From positions 1 through 31,649 of IMG/VR virus record IMGVR_UViG_3300036716_000446: a stretch of 31,649 nucleotides of DNA; one strand, written 5' to 3'. Made by a program: the position numbers and the translations under genes. The notes beneath the pieces are model-generated. The model made no database searches. It was not told the DNA's origin and worked only from the letters and a program-made list of their open reading frames with translations. Position 1 is the stretch's first letter; each line of letters begins with the position of its first letter. This DNA comes from a virus. Positions 7,611-15,805 of the stretch are shown one piece after another.

Positions 7611-7639
7611 ATTATGAACCCTTTTGAACCAAGAGTCAA
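7611..7639 (-). promoter_or_regulatory. Early/middle promoter of cobS
   Basis: TTGACT (7634-7639), 17-base spacer, CATAAT (7611-7616). The spacer begins CTTGGTTC, identical to the cobT promoter over these eight bases, so the two partner genes share a promoter type. Confidence 0.8.
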
Positions 7640-7656
7640 CCTTTTTATTAAAAGAT

Positions 7657-10146
7657 TCATGCTACTAACTCTATGATTTTGTTAAGGAACAGTCTCTGAC
7701 TTGTTTTTCCTTTGTTAAAAGCTCTAAATCCTCTCATCAAATCGCCTTTCTTACTGGATTTTACTTCCAATTCTTGGTTTTTGATTTTAAGATCATCTGC
7801 TCCTTTCATTAGGAACCTTTGATCAAATCCAAATTTGTCTTCAACCATCATAAACTTATCCTTTAAACAACCTTTCCAATCAGTTGAACTCCATTCGTGT
7901 GAAGGCCAGCTGTTTGTATAATGATCTGGATCATTGCTGTCCATCCATTCATTCTTAACGAACTCATTCCAAAAGGCATTTTTCTTACCATCAATAATAT
8001 GGAAGTTTATTAATCTTGATCCTGTGGTTTGTTGGTACCACTCTAACAATGTTGGAGTAGACATTTCGTTTCTTGAGTACCTGCTTACTTTTCCACAATC
8101 AAGAATTATTGTTGCACTACCATCTTTAATTGCAACCTTTTCATCATAAATGCTTCTAGCCCTAGGCTCCATTGGCTCACCTTTATAATCTTTCCTACTT
8201 ACATAACCTAAGCTGTCTGTTGCTCCACCATCTGTTAAAAATATTGTACTTAATATTTCAACGTTATATCTTTTTCTAAATCTTTTTGCCACTTCCTTAC
8301 CAACAATAATTGCTGAGTTAAGAGGTGTGCTACCTAAACTAAAATGTCTGTTTTTAATATAGCCCCAATACTCATTCTCGCTATAGTCATTGTAGTATCT
8401 TCTGTGATCCCAACCACATTTGATAACTGTTAAATACTTCATTGCATTTAAGTATTCATTCTTTGAACATAGTGAGGACAACATGTGGACCAAGCAAAAA
8501 CTGCTGTTGTCAACTATCATTTGTCCGTCTTCAGCAGTCTTAATTGCTTCTCTTTGCTTAGTGTACCAGTGGTTAGCTTTTTCTTCATCACTGTAACGAT
8601 CATTAATTCCGCTTGTACTAAAACCATATACATCAAATGGAATGTTGACCTTCCTACAAAATGCTGCCACTGTCATCATTTGATCTACTGTTCCTGACAT
8701 GTTCTTGTACATACTTCCTGATAAGTCTACGAACATTAGGATGCCATGGTTTTTACCGTTGGGTACTAATAAAGCTCTTTGGAATAAATCTTCTGTTACT
8801 TTATAAGCCCAAAGTTTATCCTCATTCAACTTGCCTGTCTTGGCTTCTGAGGTTTTCTGATAAGCAGTTGCTGCTTTTCTAAGCTCAAATTGTTGTGCCA
8901 TACTATTAATAATTGGAGTCTGTGTTCTGTTCCACGTCTCATAAGACTTAGTAGCTACGTCATACACTTCATTAACAGGTATTGTACGCTCTTGCCAACG
9001 ACCGTCTTTGTCTCTGTAACCTTGTTGTAAGTCAATTGATTCCGCCCAATCATATAATTCGTTCATTGGGACTATAAAATCTTCTGGATTTAAATTTGGT
9101 GCCTTAACATATACAAGAGTGGATGCGTCCTGATCAACTAATTCTTTTTCGTTGGCTCTAAAACTGTTATCACTAAATGATTCTCCAGTTTCCAATGCCT
9201 CTTGAAGCTTATCTAATTTTTCTTTAAGTTCTTTGTCCTTTTTTAATTGTTCAGCTGCTTCTTTTTTAGCATCTTCTTCAGCTTGTCTCTCTTCGGGAGT
9301 CATCGCTAACCATCTTTCGTATTCTTCGTCTCTTTTCTTTTGTTTTTCTTCACGCTCAGCTTCAAGTCTAGCGTCTTCCTCTTCTTCAGTTTCATTTTCA
9401 TACTCATCTGGATCTACTGGAGTACCATAACTATCTGATTCTACTTCATTGATGTCTGGTTTTTCTTCTGTTTGTTCTTGTGATTGCTGGCTTTCACCTT
9501 GTTCCATCTGTTCGCCATCATCATCTTGTTGGAATCTATCAGGCATCATTTGATCAATCATTGATTCAAGTTCGTCTTTTTTCTCTTCCAAGTCTTTCTG
9601 ATTGGCTTCAAACAATTCATTTGCCAAACGTTCAACGTCTTCCCAAGTTTCAGTATTATAAATTCTGTCTACTAAATCTTTTTCCTCATCACTAAATACG
9701 ACACCCATCATGTGGCCTACTTTATAATGTAAGTTCACTCTATCAATTAATGGGAGTTTGTTGATGTCTAAATCTTTTATTCCAAAAAAGTCTCCATCAA
9801 CTAATTCTTTATAGCCTTTGAAAAAGCTACTAACCAATCCAGGATATCTTTCTTTAACCTTACGTTCAATCCTTACATCTTCAACCACGTTAAGGAAGTT
9901 TTTCATAGCCTTGTTATCACATACTGCGTCATGCCATCCTTCTGCAGGTGTTTCATGAGCATGTCCTACTTCATGGCCAATGAATAAGTCATAAAGTGGT
10001 GAAGACATCTTCTTCCAAAGTGGAAGGTATAAAGTCCTAGCTTTAACATCAAATGCCGCAGTTGGCATTTTAGGATCATGTACTATTGAAATGTCTTCTG
10101 TTGCTAAACATTTTGCTAGTATTGATTTGGATTGTATTTGGTTCAA
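7657..10146 (-). CDS. cobT: CobT-like VWA-domain protein with an HEVGH metallopeptidase-like motif
   Basis: 829 residues, TTG start at 10146 after a GAGG ribosome site; no ATG fits. Residues 58-62 are HEVGH, an HExxH zinc site, followed by NVVEDVRIERKVKERYPG, which may give the third ligand. Residues about 170-330 are a long acidic/Gln-rich coiled-coil linker (EEE and KKE runs). The C-terminal third is a von Willebrand A domain with MIDAS motif DLSGSM near 470, and later TDGGATDS. The order resembles CobT, the partner of CobS, which follows directly with its own promoter. Together they probably form a MoxR-VWA type remodelling machine; the HExxH motif suggests proteolysis or metal binding. 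Weak TTG initiation may keep its level below that of CobS. Confidence 0.85.
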   Translation of the reverse strand: MNQIQSKSILAKCLATEDISIVHDPKMPTAAFDVKARTLYLPLWKKMSSPLYDLFIGHEVGHAHETPAEGWHDAVCDNKAMKNFLNVVEDVRIERKVKERYPGLVSSFFKGYKELVDGDFFGIKDLDINKLPLIDRVNLHYKVGHMMGVVFSDEEKDLVDRIYNTETWEDVERLANELFEANQKDLEEKKDELESMIDQMMPDRFQQDDDGEQMEQGESQQSQEQTEEKPDINEVESDSYGTPVDPDEYENETEEEEDARLEAEREEKQKKRDEEYERWLAMTPEERQAEEDAKKEAAEQLKKDKELKEKLDKLQEALETGESFSDNSFRANEKELVDQDASTLVYVKAPNLNPEDFIVPMNELYDWAESIDLQQGYRDKDGRWQERTIPVNEVYDVATKSYETWNRTQTPIINSMAQQFELRKAATAYQKTSEAKTGKLNEDKLWAYKVTEDLFQRALLVPNGKNHGILMFVDLSGSMYKNMSGTVDQMMTVAAFCRKVNIPFDVYGFSTSGINDRYSDEEKANHWYTKQREAIKTAEDGQMIVDNSSFCLVHMLSSLCSKNEYLNAMKYLTVIKCGWDHRRYYNDYSENEYWGYIKNRHFSLGSTPLNSAIIVGKEVAKRFRKRYNVEILSTIFLTDGGATDSLGYVSRKDYKGEPMEPRARSIYDEKVAIKDGSATIILDCGKVSRYSRNEMSTPTLLEWYQQTTGSRLINFHIIDGKKNAFWNEFVKNEWMDSNDPDHYTNSWPSHEWSSTDWKGCLKDKFMMVEDKFGFDQRFLMKGADDLKIKNQELEVKSSKKGDLMRGFRAFNKGKTSQRLFLNKIIELVA

Positions 10147-10180
10147 TTAAAAGTCCTCACTTTTTATTTAATATACATGT

Positions 10181-10209
10181 ATTATGCACTCTTACGAACC
10201 AAGAGTCAA
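10181..10209 (-). promoter_or_regulatory. Early/middle promoter of cobT
   Basis: TTGACT (10204-10209), 17-base spacer, CATAAT (10181-10186), with CTTGGTTC at the start of the spacer as in the cobS promoter. Confidence 0.8.
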
Positions 10210-10219
10210 GCGATATTAC

Positions 10220-10239
10220 AAAAGAGTGATCACTCTTTT
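10220..10239 (-). terminator. 20-bp perfect palindrome, probable terminator of the TonB-receptor operon
   Basis: AAAAGAGTGATCACTCTTTT forms an 8-bp stem with loop GATC and a short U run on either strand. It lies between the receptor stop codon and the cobT -35 box (10 bases away). It may end the receptor transcript or be a repressor operator for cobT. The AT-rich stem makes it a weak terminator. Confidence 0.55.
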
Positions 10240-10255
10240 TGCTAAAATCAAGGAC

Positions 10256-11824
10256 TTACATGCTTAAGTCAAAAGATATGAGGAATTCTCGTCCACCAGC
10301 ACTATATTCTGGCAATATTTCGAACCGTTTGTTGAAAACGTCTCTGACTTGTAACCCTACCCTGTATCTGGGTCCTAAATAGTAACCCAGGGTTAGGTCT
10401 AATGTTGATACATTATCTATAGGACGGCCCGCCCAATCCAATCCTTTATCAAACTCACCTATATATGATAGGCCATAGTCTAATTTTCCAAACATGTTTG
10501 AGTAGGTTAATCTAGTCTTATACTTGGCTGCTTGGATCTTATCTGTATCTGTGTACTTCAACATCATTTTAAAGTTCTGGAATGACTTGGTGAAATTAAT
10601 GCCTTGGGATTTATATTTGCCTGTGTTGATGTATTGATAATCACTGAAATTAAAATCTATTCCATCACTAAAATCATAATGCCAAATTGTAATGTCTTTC
10701 CAACCAACTTCTAGTCCCACTCCTTTCTCAGCATTTAAAAGTGGATTAGGTTTTACTAATGCATCACCATAACGTTCGTATAAATTTGGAATCCTATAAC
10801 TATTTCCTAATGAAACTCTAAAATCTTTTACTTCTATACCTACTCTACCTGTTTGAACATCATCTTCAAAACGATATCCTACTCCAAGTTTATATGGAAT
10901 TACAGAAGATCTTTCTAGTGCCTTCTGTTCTGTGTGCCAATTAAAATAGACTCCTGATCTCCAGGCGTTATATCTTACAGGGATAGGAGATCTAAAGTAG
11001 TAGTCGTAATCTGATTGTTGGGCTGTCACACCTGCTAAGAAATTCTTATATTTGTACTTCGCATCTGCAAATAGTCTAGAACTTTTAGCTCCCCAGCCTG
11101 TATTATGTTGAGCGCTGTTTAAATTATAGCCTACTGTAAGCCAATCATTTCTAATAGATATATCTGTTTTATATCCAGATTGATTACAATCATTATATTC
11201 AATAGGACTAGGTAGACAATCATCATAATCGTAAGAGTAATCTTGAGACACCATAACAACATCGAAGCCAGCATAATTTGCTTTGGTTTTAAGTGTTGTA
11301 TTATCATACCAATCTTCTTCTGTGTTTGTTGTTTTAACAGAGCCTATTGATCCTTTATACCTTGCTATTTGAAACCACTCGTTGCCACCTGTTATGAACT
11401 GTGAGCTATCACTCCCTTTATAAAAGACATGTTTTTCAAATGTATCTTCTATAAGAATTGTTCCTGCCATTGAGGAGCTTCCAAACAATACACCATTAGG
11501 TCCTGTGATTTTCTTATAGTCTTGCCATGTAGGTAAGTCTATTCCGAAATCATACCACCCTGAAGCTGGATCGTTAACGGGTATCCCGTTTCTATATACT
11601 GCTGTATGTTTTGAGTCTGTGCCGTTTAAACCTACTGCTGCAAAGCCCCCTGGGCCGCCAGGAGTATATACTTTTGTTGATTCAACTGCCTCTATTGCTG
11701 AGTTGTCGTGTGCTGGATCTGAATATCCCTCAGAAACCTTTGCTCCTACTACTATTGTTTCTTCTACTTCTGCTAATGCTATAGTAGGAAATAGCACTAA
11801 CAACATTATAATAAACTTCCTCAT
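10256..11824 (-). CDS. TonB-dependent outer-membrane receptor (BtuB-like), compact
   Basis: 522 residues. Residues 1-18 are a signal peptide ending ALA. EETIVVGA at 21-28 is a TonB box. A short plug follows, with YRNGIPVNDP, IDLPTWQDYKKITGPNGVLFGSSSMAGTILI, the family pattern (iDGxpvn, veRIevlrGPxsxlyGsxaxgG). The rest alternates hydrophobic and aromatic residues in strands, with RIPNLYERYG and a BtuB-like last part (DVFNKRFEILPEYSAGGREFLISFDLSM region). The terminal residue is Met rather than Phe. It is about 90 residues shorter than BtuB, with a reduced plug. Such receptors import cobalamin or iron chelates; in a phage it could alter host uptake, or mask or replace a phage receptor. It starts within the stop of the 41-aa exported peptide gene (ATGA). 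Confidence 0.88.
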   Translation of the reverse strand: MRKFIIMLLVLFPTIALAEVEETIVVGAKVSEGYSDPAHDNSAIEAVESTKVYTPGGPGGFAAVGLNGTDSKHTAVYRNGIPVNDPASGWYDFGIDLPTWQDYKKITGPNGVLFGSSSMAGTILIEDTFEKHVFYKGSDSSQFITGGNEWFQIARYKGSIGSVKTTNTEEDWYDNTTLKTKANYAGFDVVMVSQDYSYDYDDCLPSPIEYNDCNQSGYKTDISIRNDWLTVGYNLNSAQHNTGWGAKSSRLFADAKYKYKNFLAGVTAQQSDYDYYFRSPIPVRYNAWRSGVYFNWHTEQKALERSSVIPYKLGVGYRFEDDVQTGRVGIEVKDFRVSLGNSYRIPNLYERYGDALVKPNPLLNAEKGVGLEVGWKDITIWHYDFSDGIDFNFSDYQYINTGKYKSQGINFTKSFQNFKMMLKYTDTDKIQAAKYKTRLTYSNMFGKLDYGLSYIGEFDKGLDWAGRPIDNVSTLDLTLGYYLGPRYRVGLQVRDVFNKRFEILPEYSAGGREFLISFDLSM

Positions 11825-11946
11825 AACGACTCTTTACATATAGCTCCTTCTGCATACCAACATATATCGGCTCCTGCAGACTGTGAGAATGCTACCAAAG
11901 CAATAGCTATTAAGACTATTGCTATCCATTTACTTTTTTTGTTCAC
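11821..11946 (-). CDS. 41-aa exported two-cysteine peptide, GTG start
   Basis: The frame starts with GTG at 11946, 6 bases after AGAGG, and its TGA overlaps the receptor ATG (ATGA). Residues 1-26 are a clear signal peptide (KKSKW, hydrophobic core, AGA before Asp). The mature part would be only about 15 residues, DICWYAEGAICKESL, with two cysteines that could form a disulfide. There is no lipobox. It overlaps the end of the ClpP-like gene by 17 bases. Ribosome site, signal peptide and coupling on both sides argue for a real gene. It may be a receptor partner or a periplasmic inhibitor; the function is unknown. Confidence 0.65.
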   Translation of the reverse strand: MNKKSKWIAIVLIAIALVAFSQSAGADICWYAEGAICKESL

Positions 11947-12547
11947 TCTTGCCTCTTAATAACGTTTTTGGTTTCTTTGATCTTATTTTCTTGGCCACTT
12001 TATTTCTTTTATCTAATCTTTTCTTAACTTCTGTTGGGTCCATCCAAAAGTCTTTCCCATCTATCATGTCATTTATTTCTTGTTTGTCTAAGAATCCTTT
12101 GTAAACTGAATTAAATAAATGTCTAGCCCATTTATCATCTGCAATAACTGAGGCTAATTGTTCGTTTCCTTTGCCCCAGTTACCTGAACTGTAAGTATGG
12201 AACATGAAGTGACTATGTTCTGAGACTTCACATACATCAGCACATAAAAATATTAGAGTAGCTGCTGACATACACATACCTTCTACGGATGCTATAATAG
12301 TTGCTGGGCTATCAGATATTGTTCTCATCAACTGAATAGCTGTAAATATATCTCCTCCATTAGAATTTATATGTATAATGACTGCATCATTCTCAGTTGA
12401 ATTCCTCATCAACTGATTCCAATCTTGATAGTCTTTTGCCTGTGTTATGTCGCCTGATATATAAAAATCAAATATACGAGCAACTGGCTTTTCATAAGCG
12501 TTGCTCGCGTTTGGTGGTGGGGTTTGTATTGGTTTAGATTCGCTCAT
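11930..12547 (-). CDS. ClpP-like serine protease (S14 family)
   Basis: 205 residues. IHINSNGGDIFTAIQLMRTI is the ClpP oxyanion loop; the nucleophile lies in GMCMSAATLI and the catalytic His in HFMFHTYSSG, in the right order and spacing. The C-terminal tail is strongly basic (KKIRSKKPKTLLRGKSEQKK), unlike host ClpP. ClpP-type proteases in phages serve in capsid maturation or in degrading host proteins. The gene is not beside the capsid genes, so a host-directed role is also possible, perhaps with a host Clp ATPase. It overlaps the preceding gene by 14 bases. Confidence 0.88.
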   Translation of the reverse strand: MSESKPIQTPPPNASNAYEKPVARIFDFYISGDITQAKDYQDWNQLMRNSTENDAVIIHINSNGGDIFTAIQLMRTISDSPATIIASVEGMCMSAATLIFLCADVCEVSEHSHFMFHTYSSGNWGKGNEQLASVIADDKWARHLFNSVYKGFLDKQEINDMIDGKDFWMDPTEVKKRLDKRNKVAKKIRSKKPKTLLRGKSEQKK

Positions 12548-12887
12548 AATATCTTGTTATTGCCTTTATCCTTTCAATTTGTTTGTCAATGATTGCCGTT
12601 CTATTTGGCCAATGTATATATTCCTTTTCAGGATTCTTTTGCAAATTGTAAAGTAGAGGAAGTACAAGATCTTCTACATCACGAAGTTTGGTAGCCACAT
12701 CACTTTCGATTAACGATCTATGTTCGTTGACCATACCAGAATTATCTGCATTTAAAATTTTAGCTTCTAGTTGTTGAAGCTTATCCATTATTTTATCTTC
12801 GTCAATGGAAGGAGCAGTTGGTTGTGCAGGTGCCTCGGAAGGTACCTCATCAACGGCGGTAAAACCAAAATCAAATTCGTTTGCCAT
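12534..12887 (-). CDS. Conserved T4-like small protein, unknown function
   Basis: 117 residues. A Pro/Ala-rich N-terminal third (SEAPAQPTAPS) leads to a coiled-coil segment (DEDKIMDKLQQLEAKIL) and a helical C-terminus ending in IHWPNRTAIIDKQIERIKAITRYYERI. This last pattern recalls a small hypothetical protein common in oceanic T4-like phages. A ribosome site AAGGAGA lies about 8 bases before ATG. A CATAAATA box 19 bases upstream suggests late expression for it and the ClpP-like gene. The function is unknown. Confidence 0.8.
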   Translation of the reverse strand: MANEFDFGFTAVDEVPSEAPAQPTAPSIDEDKIMDKLQQLEAKILNADNSGMVNEHRSLIESDVATKLRDVEDLVLPLLYNLQKNPEKEYIHWPNRTAIIDKQIERIKAITRYYERI

Positions 12888-12905
12888 AATTGTCTCCTTT
12901 ATACT

Positions 12906-12913
12906 TATTTATG
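12906..12913 (-). promoter_or_regulatory. Probable late promoter (CATAAATA)
   Basis: One base differs from TATAAATA. It lies just downstream of the deformylase stop and 19 bases before the 117-aa protein's ATG, with AAGGAG between. It could give late expression of the 117-aa protein, ClpP-like protease, 41-aa peptide and TonB receptor. Confidence 0.5.
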
Positions 12914-12923
12914 TAAGAAAAAA

Positions 12924-13565
12924 CTAGGTGTTCTTCCTTTGGTGTTTCTTAACCTTCTTCTGCAAGGCTTTAAGGGCACGTTCTAATTTAACTCTAGTAA
13001 CTCTCATAGTAAAGTTCTGACCTAGCATGTGGTCAAACTCATGTAATATTACACGAGCGGAGACACCTGAATACTCTTCTGCTATCTCTTCTCCTTCTTC
13101 ATCAAAGTATTGTATGGCACAAGAGGTTGGTCTTTTAACCATTAAGTAAAGTCCTGGAAAAGATAGACAGCCTTCTCTAATAGACTCTTGTTCAGGGCCG
13201 ACACCTATTATTTTAGGGTTAATAAAAATCTTTTCAAAGTCTCCTTTGCCGTTTCCTAATACGAAACAAGCAGCATTAATGCCTACTTGATTAGCAGACA
13301 AACCAACACCACCATCGCGGTACATAACCTCGAGTAGTCTTGATTTAATTTCTTTAGGATCTAACCCACCATGTTCATCCATATCTTCAAAACGAAATGG
13401 TGCTGGAACTCTACTTAAGAAAGGATCATTAAACTTTAATAACTCTAACTCATCAGCAGATTTAATTTCCGGAGACTTATATCTCTCGATTCCATTTCCA
13501 TCTAAAAGAATGGGTTCTAATTCATCCTGCATCTTTTCCGAGATGCTTGTAGGTGTCTTTTTCAT
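12924..13565 (-). CDS. def: Peptide deformylase with N- and C-terminal extensions
   Basis: 213 residues against about 165 in bacteria. All three metal-site motifs are present: GVGLSANQVG, EGCLSFPG (Cys ligand) and ILHEFDHMLG (two His ligands and the catalytic Glu). It removes the formyl group from new proteins. The first 45 residues are extra, and the last 25 are basic (KALQKKVKKHQRKN). The start at 13565 lies inside the SET gene, overlapping it by 44 bases. A strong AGGAGAGGAG site is 13 bases upstream. Deformylases occur in several marine T4-like phages, where they may speed processing of fast-made phage proteins. Confidence 0.93.
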   Translation of the reverse strand: MKKTPTSISEKMQDELEPILLDGNGIERYKSPEIKSADELELLKFNDPFLSRVPAPFRFEDMDEHGGLDPKEIKSRLLEVMYRDGGVGLSANQVGINAACFVLGNGKGDFEKIFINPKIIGVGPEQESIREGCLSFPGLYLMVKRPTSCAIQYFDEEGEEIAEEYSGVSARVILHEFDHMLGQNFTMRVTRVKLERALKALQKKVKKHQRKNT

Positions 13566-13908
13566 ATTTAATAAATAACTCCTCTCCTGCTTTTATATTT
13601 TCAGTGGTAAAGAAATGCGCTTTAGGACCTTCGATCTCTGCAAATATATTTGGTGTCTCACTATGATTTATAAATCCTCCTAGTGGAGTACGTTCCCAAT
13701 ATTTATCGCCCCATTTCTCTCCGTCCCAATCGTGCATGACAAACACATGAGATAAACCTAAGTCTGTCCCTTGTTTTATGTCTTCTTTCGCGAACAATCC
13801 TTGTCCATGGACATCACTGTCCCCAATTCGTAAACTCGGTGGTAAAGGCATGTAAGAGTCTTCATCAAACTCCACTGACTTTGACGCAAGTGTTACCATT
13901 TCTTCCAT
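13522..13908 (-). CDS. Small SET-domain protein (putative protein lysine methyltransferase)
   Basis: 128 residues. DVHGQGLFAKEDIKQGTDLG is the N-SET segment (HGxGlfAxxxIxxGt), GGFINHSETPN carries the NHS motif that binds S-adenosylmethionine, and AGEELFIKY is the terminal GEElxxxY motif. These three cover a minimal SET domain with no added domain. It would methylate a lysine in a protein, but the target cannot be told. Its ATG overlaps the glutaredoxin stop by one base (TAATG), and it overlaps the deformylase gene by 44 bases, an unusually long overlap for this window. Confidence 0.85.
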   Translation of the reverse strand: MEEMVTLASKSVEFDEDSYMPLPPSLRIGDSDVHGQGLFAKEDIKQGTDLGLSHVFVMHDWDGEKWGDKYWERTPLGGFINHSETPNIFAEIEGPKAHFFTTENIKAGEELFIKYEKDTYKHLGKDAG

Positions 13909-14138
13909 TATCCTGCTCCTTGTTGCAGTATGTTTTTAAGTTCAACAAACCCACCAATGGGCTTGCCGTCTATGAATACCTGAGGAAATGTTCTTGCCTC
14001 TGGTACCAATTTAAATAATTCTTCTGCTGTGTAGTCTGCATCTAGTAACTTGTATTCATATTCTAAATTCAAACGTTCACATAATGATATAGCGTTCTTA
14101 CAAAAACTACATCTCGGTTTTCCATATATTGTTATCAT
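13908..14138 (-). CDS. Glutaredoxin
   Basis: 76 residues, full length for a small glutaredoxin. The active site CSFC is at residues 10-13. TFPQVFIDGKPIGGFVEL is the usual TVPxVFIxGxxIGG segment with the cis-proline. It reduces disulfides with glutathione and can serve ribonucleotide reductase or the phage peroxiredoxin. It starts inside the stop of gene 46 (ATGA). T4 carries related redoxins (nrdC, nrdH) in its genome. Confidence 0.93.
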   Translation of the reverse strand: MITIYGKPRCSFCKNAISLCERLNLEYEYKLLDADYTAEELFKLVPEARTFPQVFIDGKPIGGFVELKNILQQGAG

Positions 14139-15805
14139 ACTATTATGCTATAATTTTGTTTCTTTTCAAACTTAACTACCGATCTAAATTTATCGAATAG
14201 TTGGTCTCCCTTGTGAGATATTACGAATACATTGGTATCGTTACCAATAGTTTCTAATAGTTGCATAACATATTGGGTTCCATCTGTGTCCAACGAACTA
14301 TCAAACACTTCATCTAATAATAAAATGTTTGTACTAGCGCTGTTTTTCATCTTGGCTATTGTTCTCCAAGTAAATACTAACGCTAAGTCTATTCTTTGTT
14401 TCTCTCCTTCACTAAACGATGCGTAACTAAATTTATCTCTAAACCTGGATTTAATTGTTTCTTTGAACGTCTCATCTAAATCAAACTGAACAAAAAAGTC
14501 CATGGCTGCTAGGTATTTATTAACTAATTTGTTTATGATTGGCAAATAGGCTTTAATTATCTTAGTTTTAATACCAGAATCTTTTAAAAGGGACTGTGCT
14601 ACTTCATAATAGTGTCCTTCCTCTGTCATTTTTATCTTGTCTTGTTGTTTTGACATAGCATCCTTAGCTAAGGTTTTTAATTTTGTTCTCTCCTTAGTTA
14701 TATCACCTACTTTATTTTGTGTGTCAGCAAGTTCTAACTGTAATCGTTGTAATATTCTTTGTTGTGTAATACTTTCGTTATTGTGTTCCATTATCTTTTG
14801 ATCTAATTCAAATACCTTTTCAACCAAGGCTTCTACTTCAACATACTTTTCTTCTAATTCATCTAAAGCTATTTGTAATTCATTAATCTTTTCTTCATCT
14901 CTAGCTGTCATCACTTCCTTGTGATCATGAGCTATCCCTTGCTGACACGTGGGGCATTCGTCATTGTCATGAAAGAAGTTTAAGTCTGTTCTGCAGTTAC
15001 TAATTTGGAGGGTAAATTTTCTTTTGTATTCTTCGAGTCTGCTCTTTTTCTCAAGTACATCACCCATTGCCTTCTTCTCGATTGTTGTGCTCTTCGCAAA
15101 GCCACTCGCCGTCTCGATCGCATCTTCTGCCTCCCTAATTGCTAATGCTATTGTTTCTACTTTAGACTTTTTATCGTCTTCTAATGTCTTTATATATGAT
15201 TCTTGGAGAGTCGCCTTTTGTTTAGCTACATCTACTTGACCTTCTAGTATTCTAATTTGATTTTCTAAAGTCGTTATCTTATTTTTAAGAACTTTATTCA
15301 TGGAAGTAAATATAGTAATATCTAATATGTCTTCTATGATCTCTCGCCTAGCTCCTAAATGTAGTTGCATAAAAGGAGTGAACGATGCACTCCCTAACAT
15401 TACAATCTGTGTGAATGATTTGTAATTTAATTTTAAAATATTCTCTTCTAGATATTTTTGAAAGTCTCTTATGTTGGCATCTTTATCCAACTTAATACCG
15501 TTTACTTCTATCTCAAATACTTTAGGCAATTCACCTCGTCGTATTAAATAGTTTCTTTTACCAATGTCAAAATTAATTTCAACCATTAATTTTTTTCCGT
15601 TGATTGAATTAACTAACTGAGGTTTGGATACGTTTCTGAATGGCTTATTGAATAAGGCAAAGGTTAAAGCATCTAACATTGTAGATTTTCCACTACCATT
15701 CTCACCAACAATTAATGTGCTGGGAGATTTATCAAACTGTATTTCTGTCCATGCGTTGCCTGTAGACAGAAAATTTTTCCATCTTATATTCTTAAATGTT
15801 ATCAT
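14135..15805 (-). CDS. 46: Recombination endonuclease subunit gp46 (SbcC/Rad50-like)
   Basis: 556 residues, same size as T4 gp46 (560). Walker A VGENGSGKSTMLDALTFALF is near residue 35. Two long coiled coils flank a zinc hook CPTCQQG near 287. The ABC signature FSEGEKQRIDLAL and Walker B NILLLDEVFDSSLD are followed by FVISHKGD. With gp47 it resects DNA ends for recombination-dependent replication and host DNA breakdown. The 4-base ATGA overlap with 47 sets equal expression. Confidence 0.96.
   Translation of the reverse strand: MITFKNIRWKNFLSTGNAWTEIQFDKSPSTLIVGENGSGKSTMLDALTFALFNKPFRNVSKPQLVNSINGKKLMVEINFDIGKRNYLIRRGELPKVFEIEVNGIKLDKDANIRDFQKYLEENILKLNYKSFTQIVMLGSASFTPFMQLHLGARREIIEDILDITIFTSMNKVLKNKITTLENQIRILEGQVDVAKQKATLQESYIKTLEDDKKSKVETIALAIREAEDAIETASGFAKSTTIEKKAMGDVLEKKSRLEEYKRKFTLQISNCRTDLNFFHDNDECPTCQQGIAHDHKEVMTARDEEKINELQIALDELEEKYVEVEALVEKVFELDQKIMEHNNESITQQRILQRLQLELADTQNKVGDITKERTKLKTLAKDAMSKQQDKIKMTEEGHYYEVAQSLLKDSGIKTKIIKAYLPIINKLVNKYLAAMDFFVQFDLDETFKETIKSRFRDKFSYASFSEGEKQRIDLALVFTWRTIAKMKNSASTNILLLDEVFDSSLDTDGTQYVMQLLETIGNDTNVFVISHKGDQLFDKFRSVVKFEKKQNYSIIV

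Noticed and set aside
9233-9430. Ser-rich plus-strand frame, and similar Ser-rich frame at 30701-31066
   Set aside because: These are mirror images of Glu/Lys-rich coding on the minus strand (cobT-like linker and scaffold acidic region), which always gives Ser/Phe runs on the other strand.
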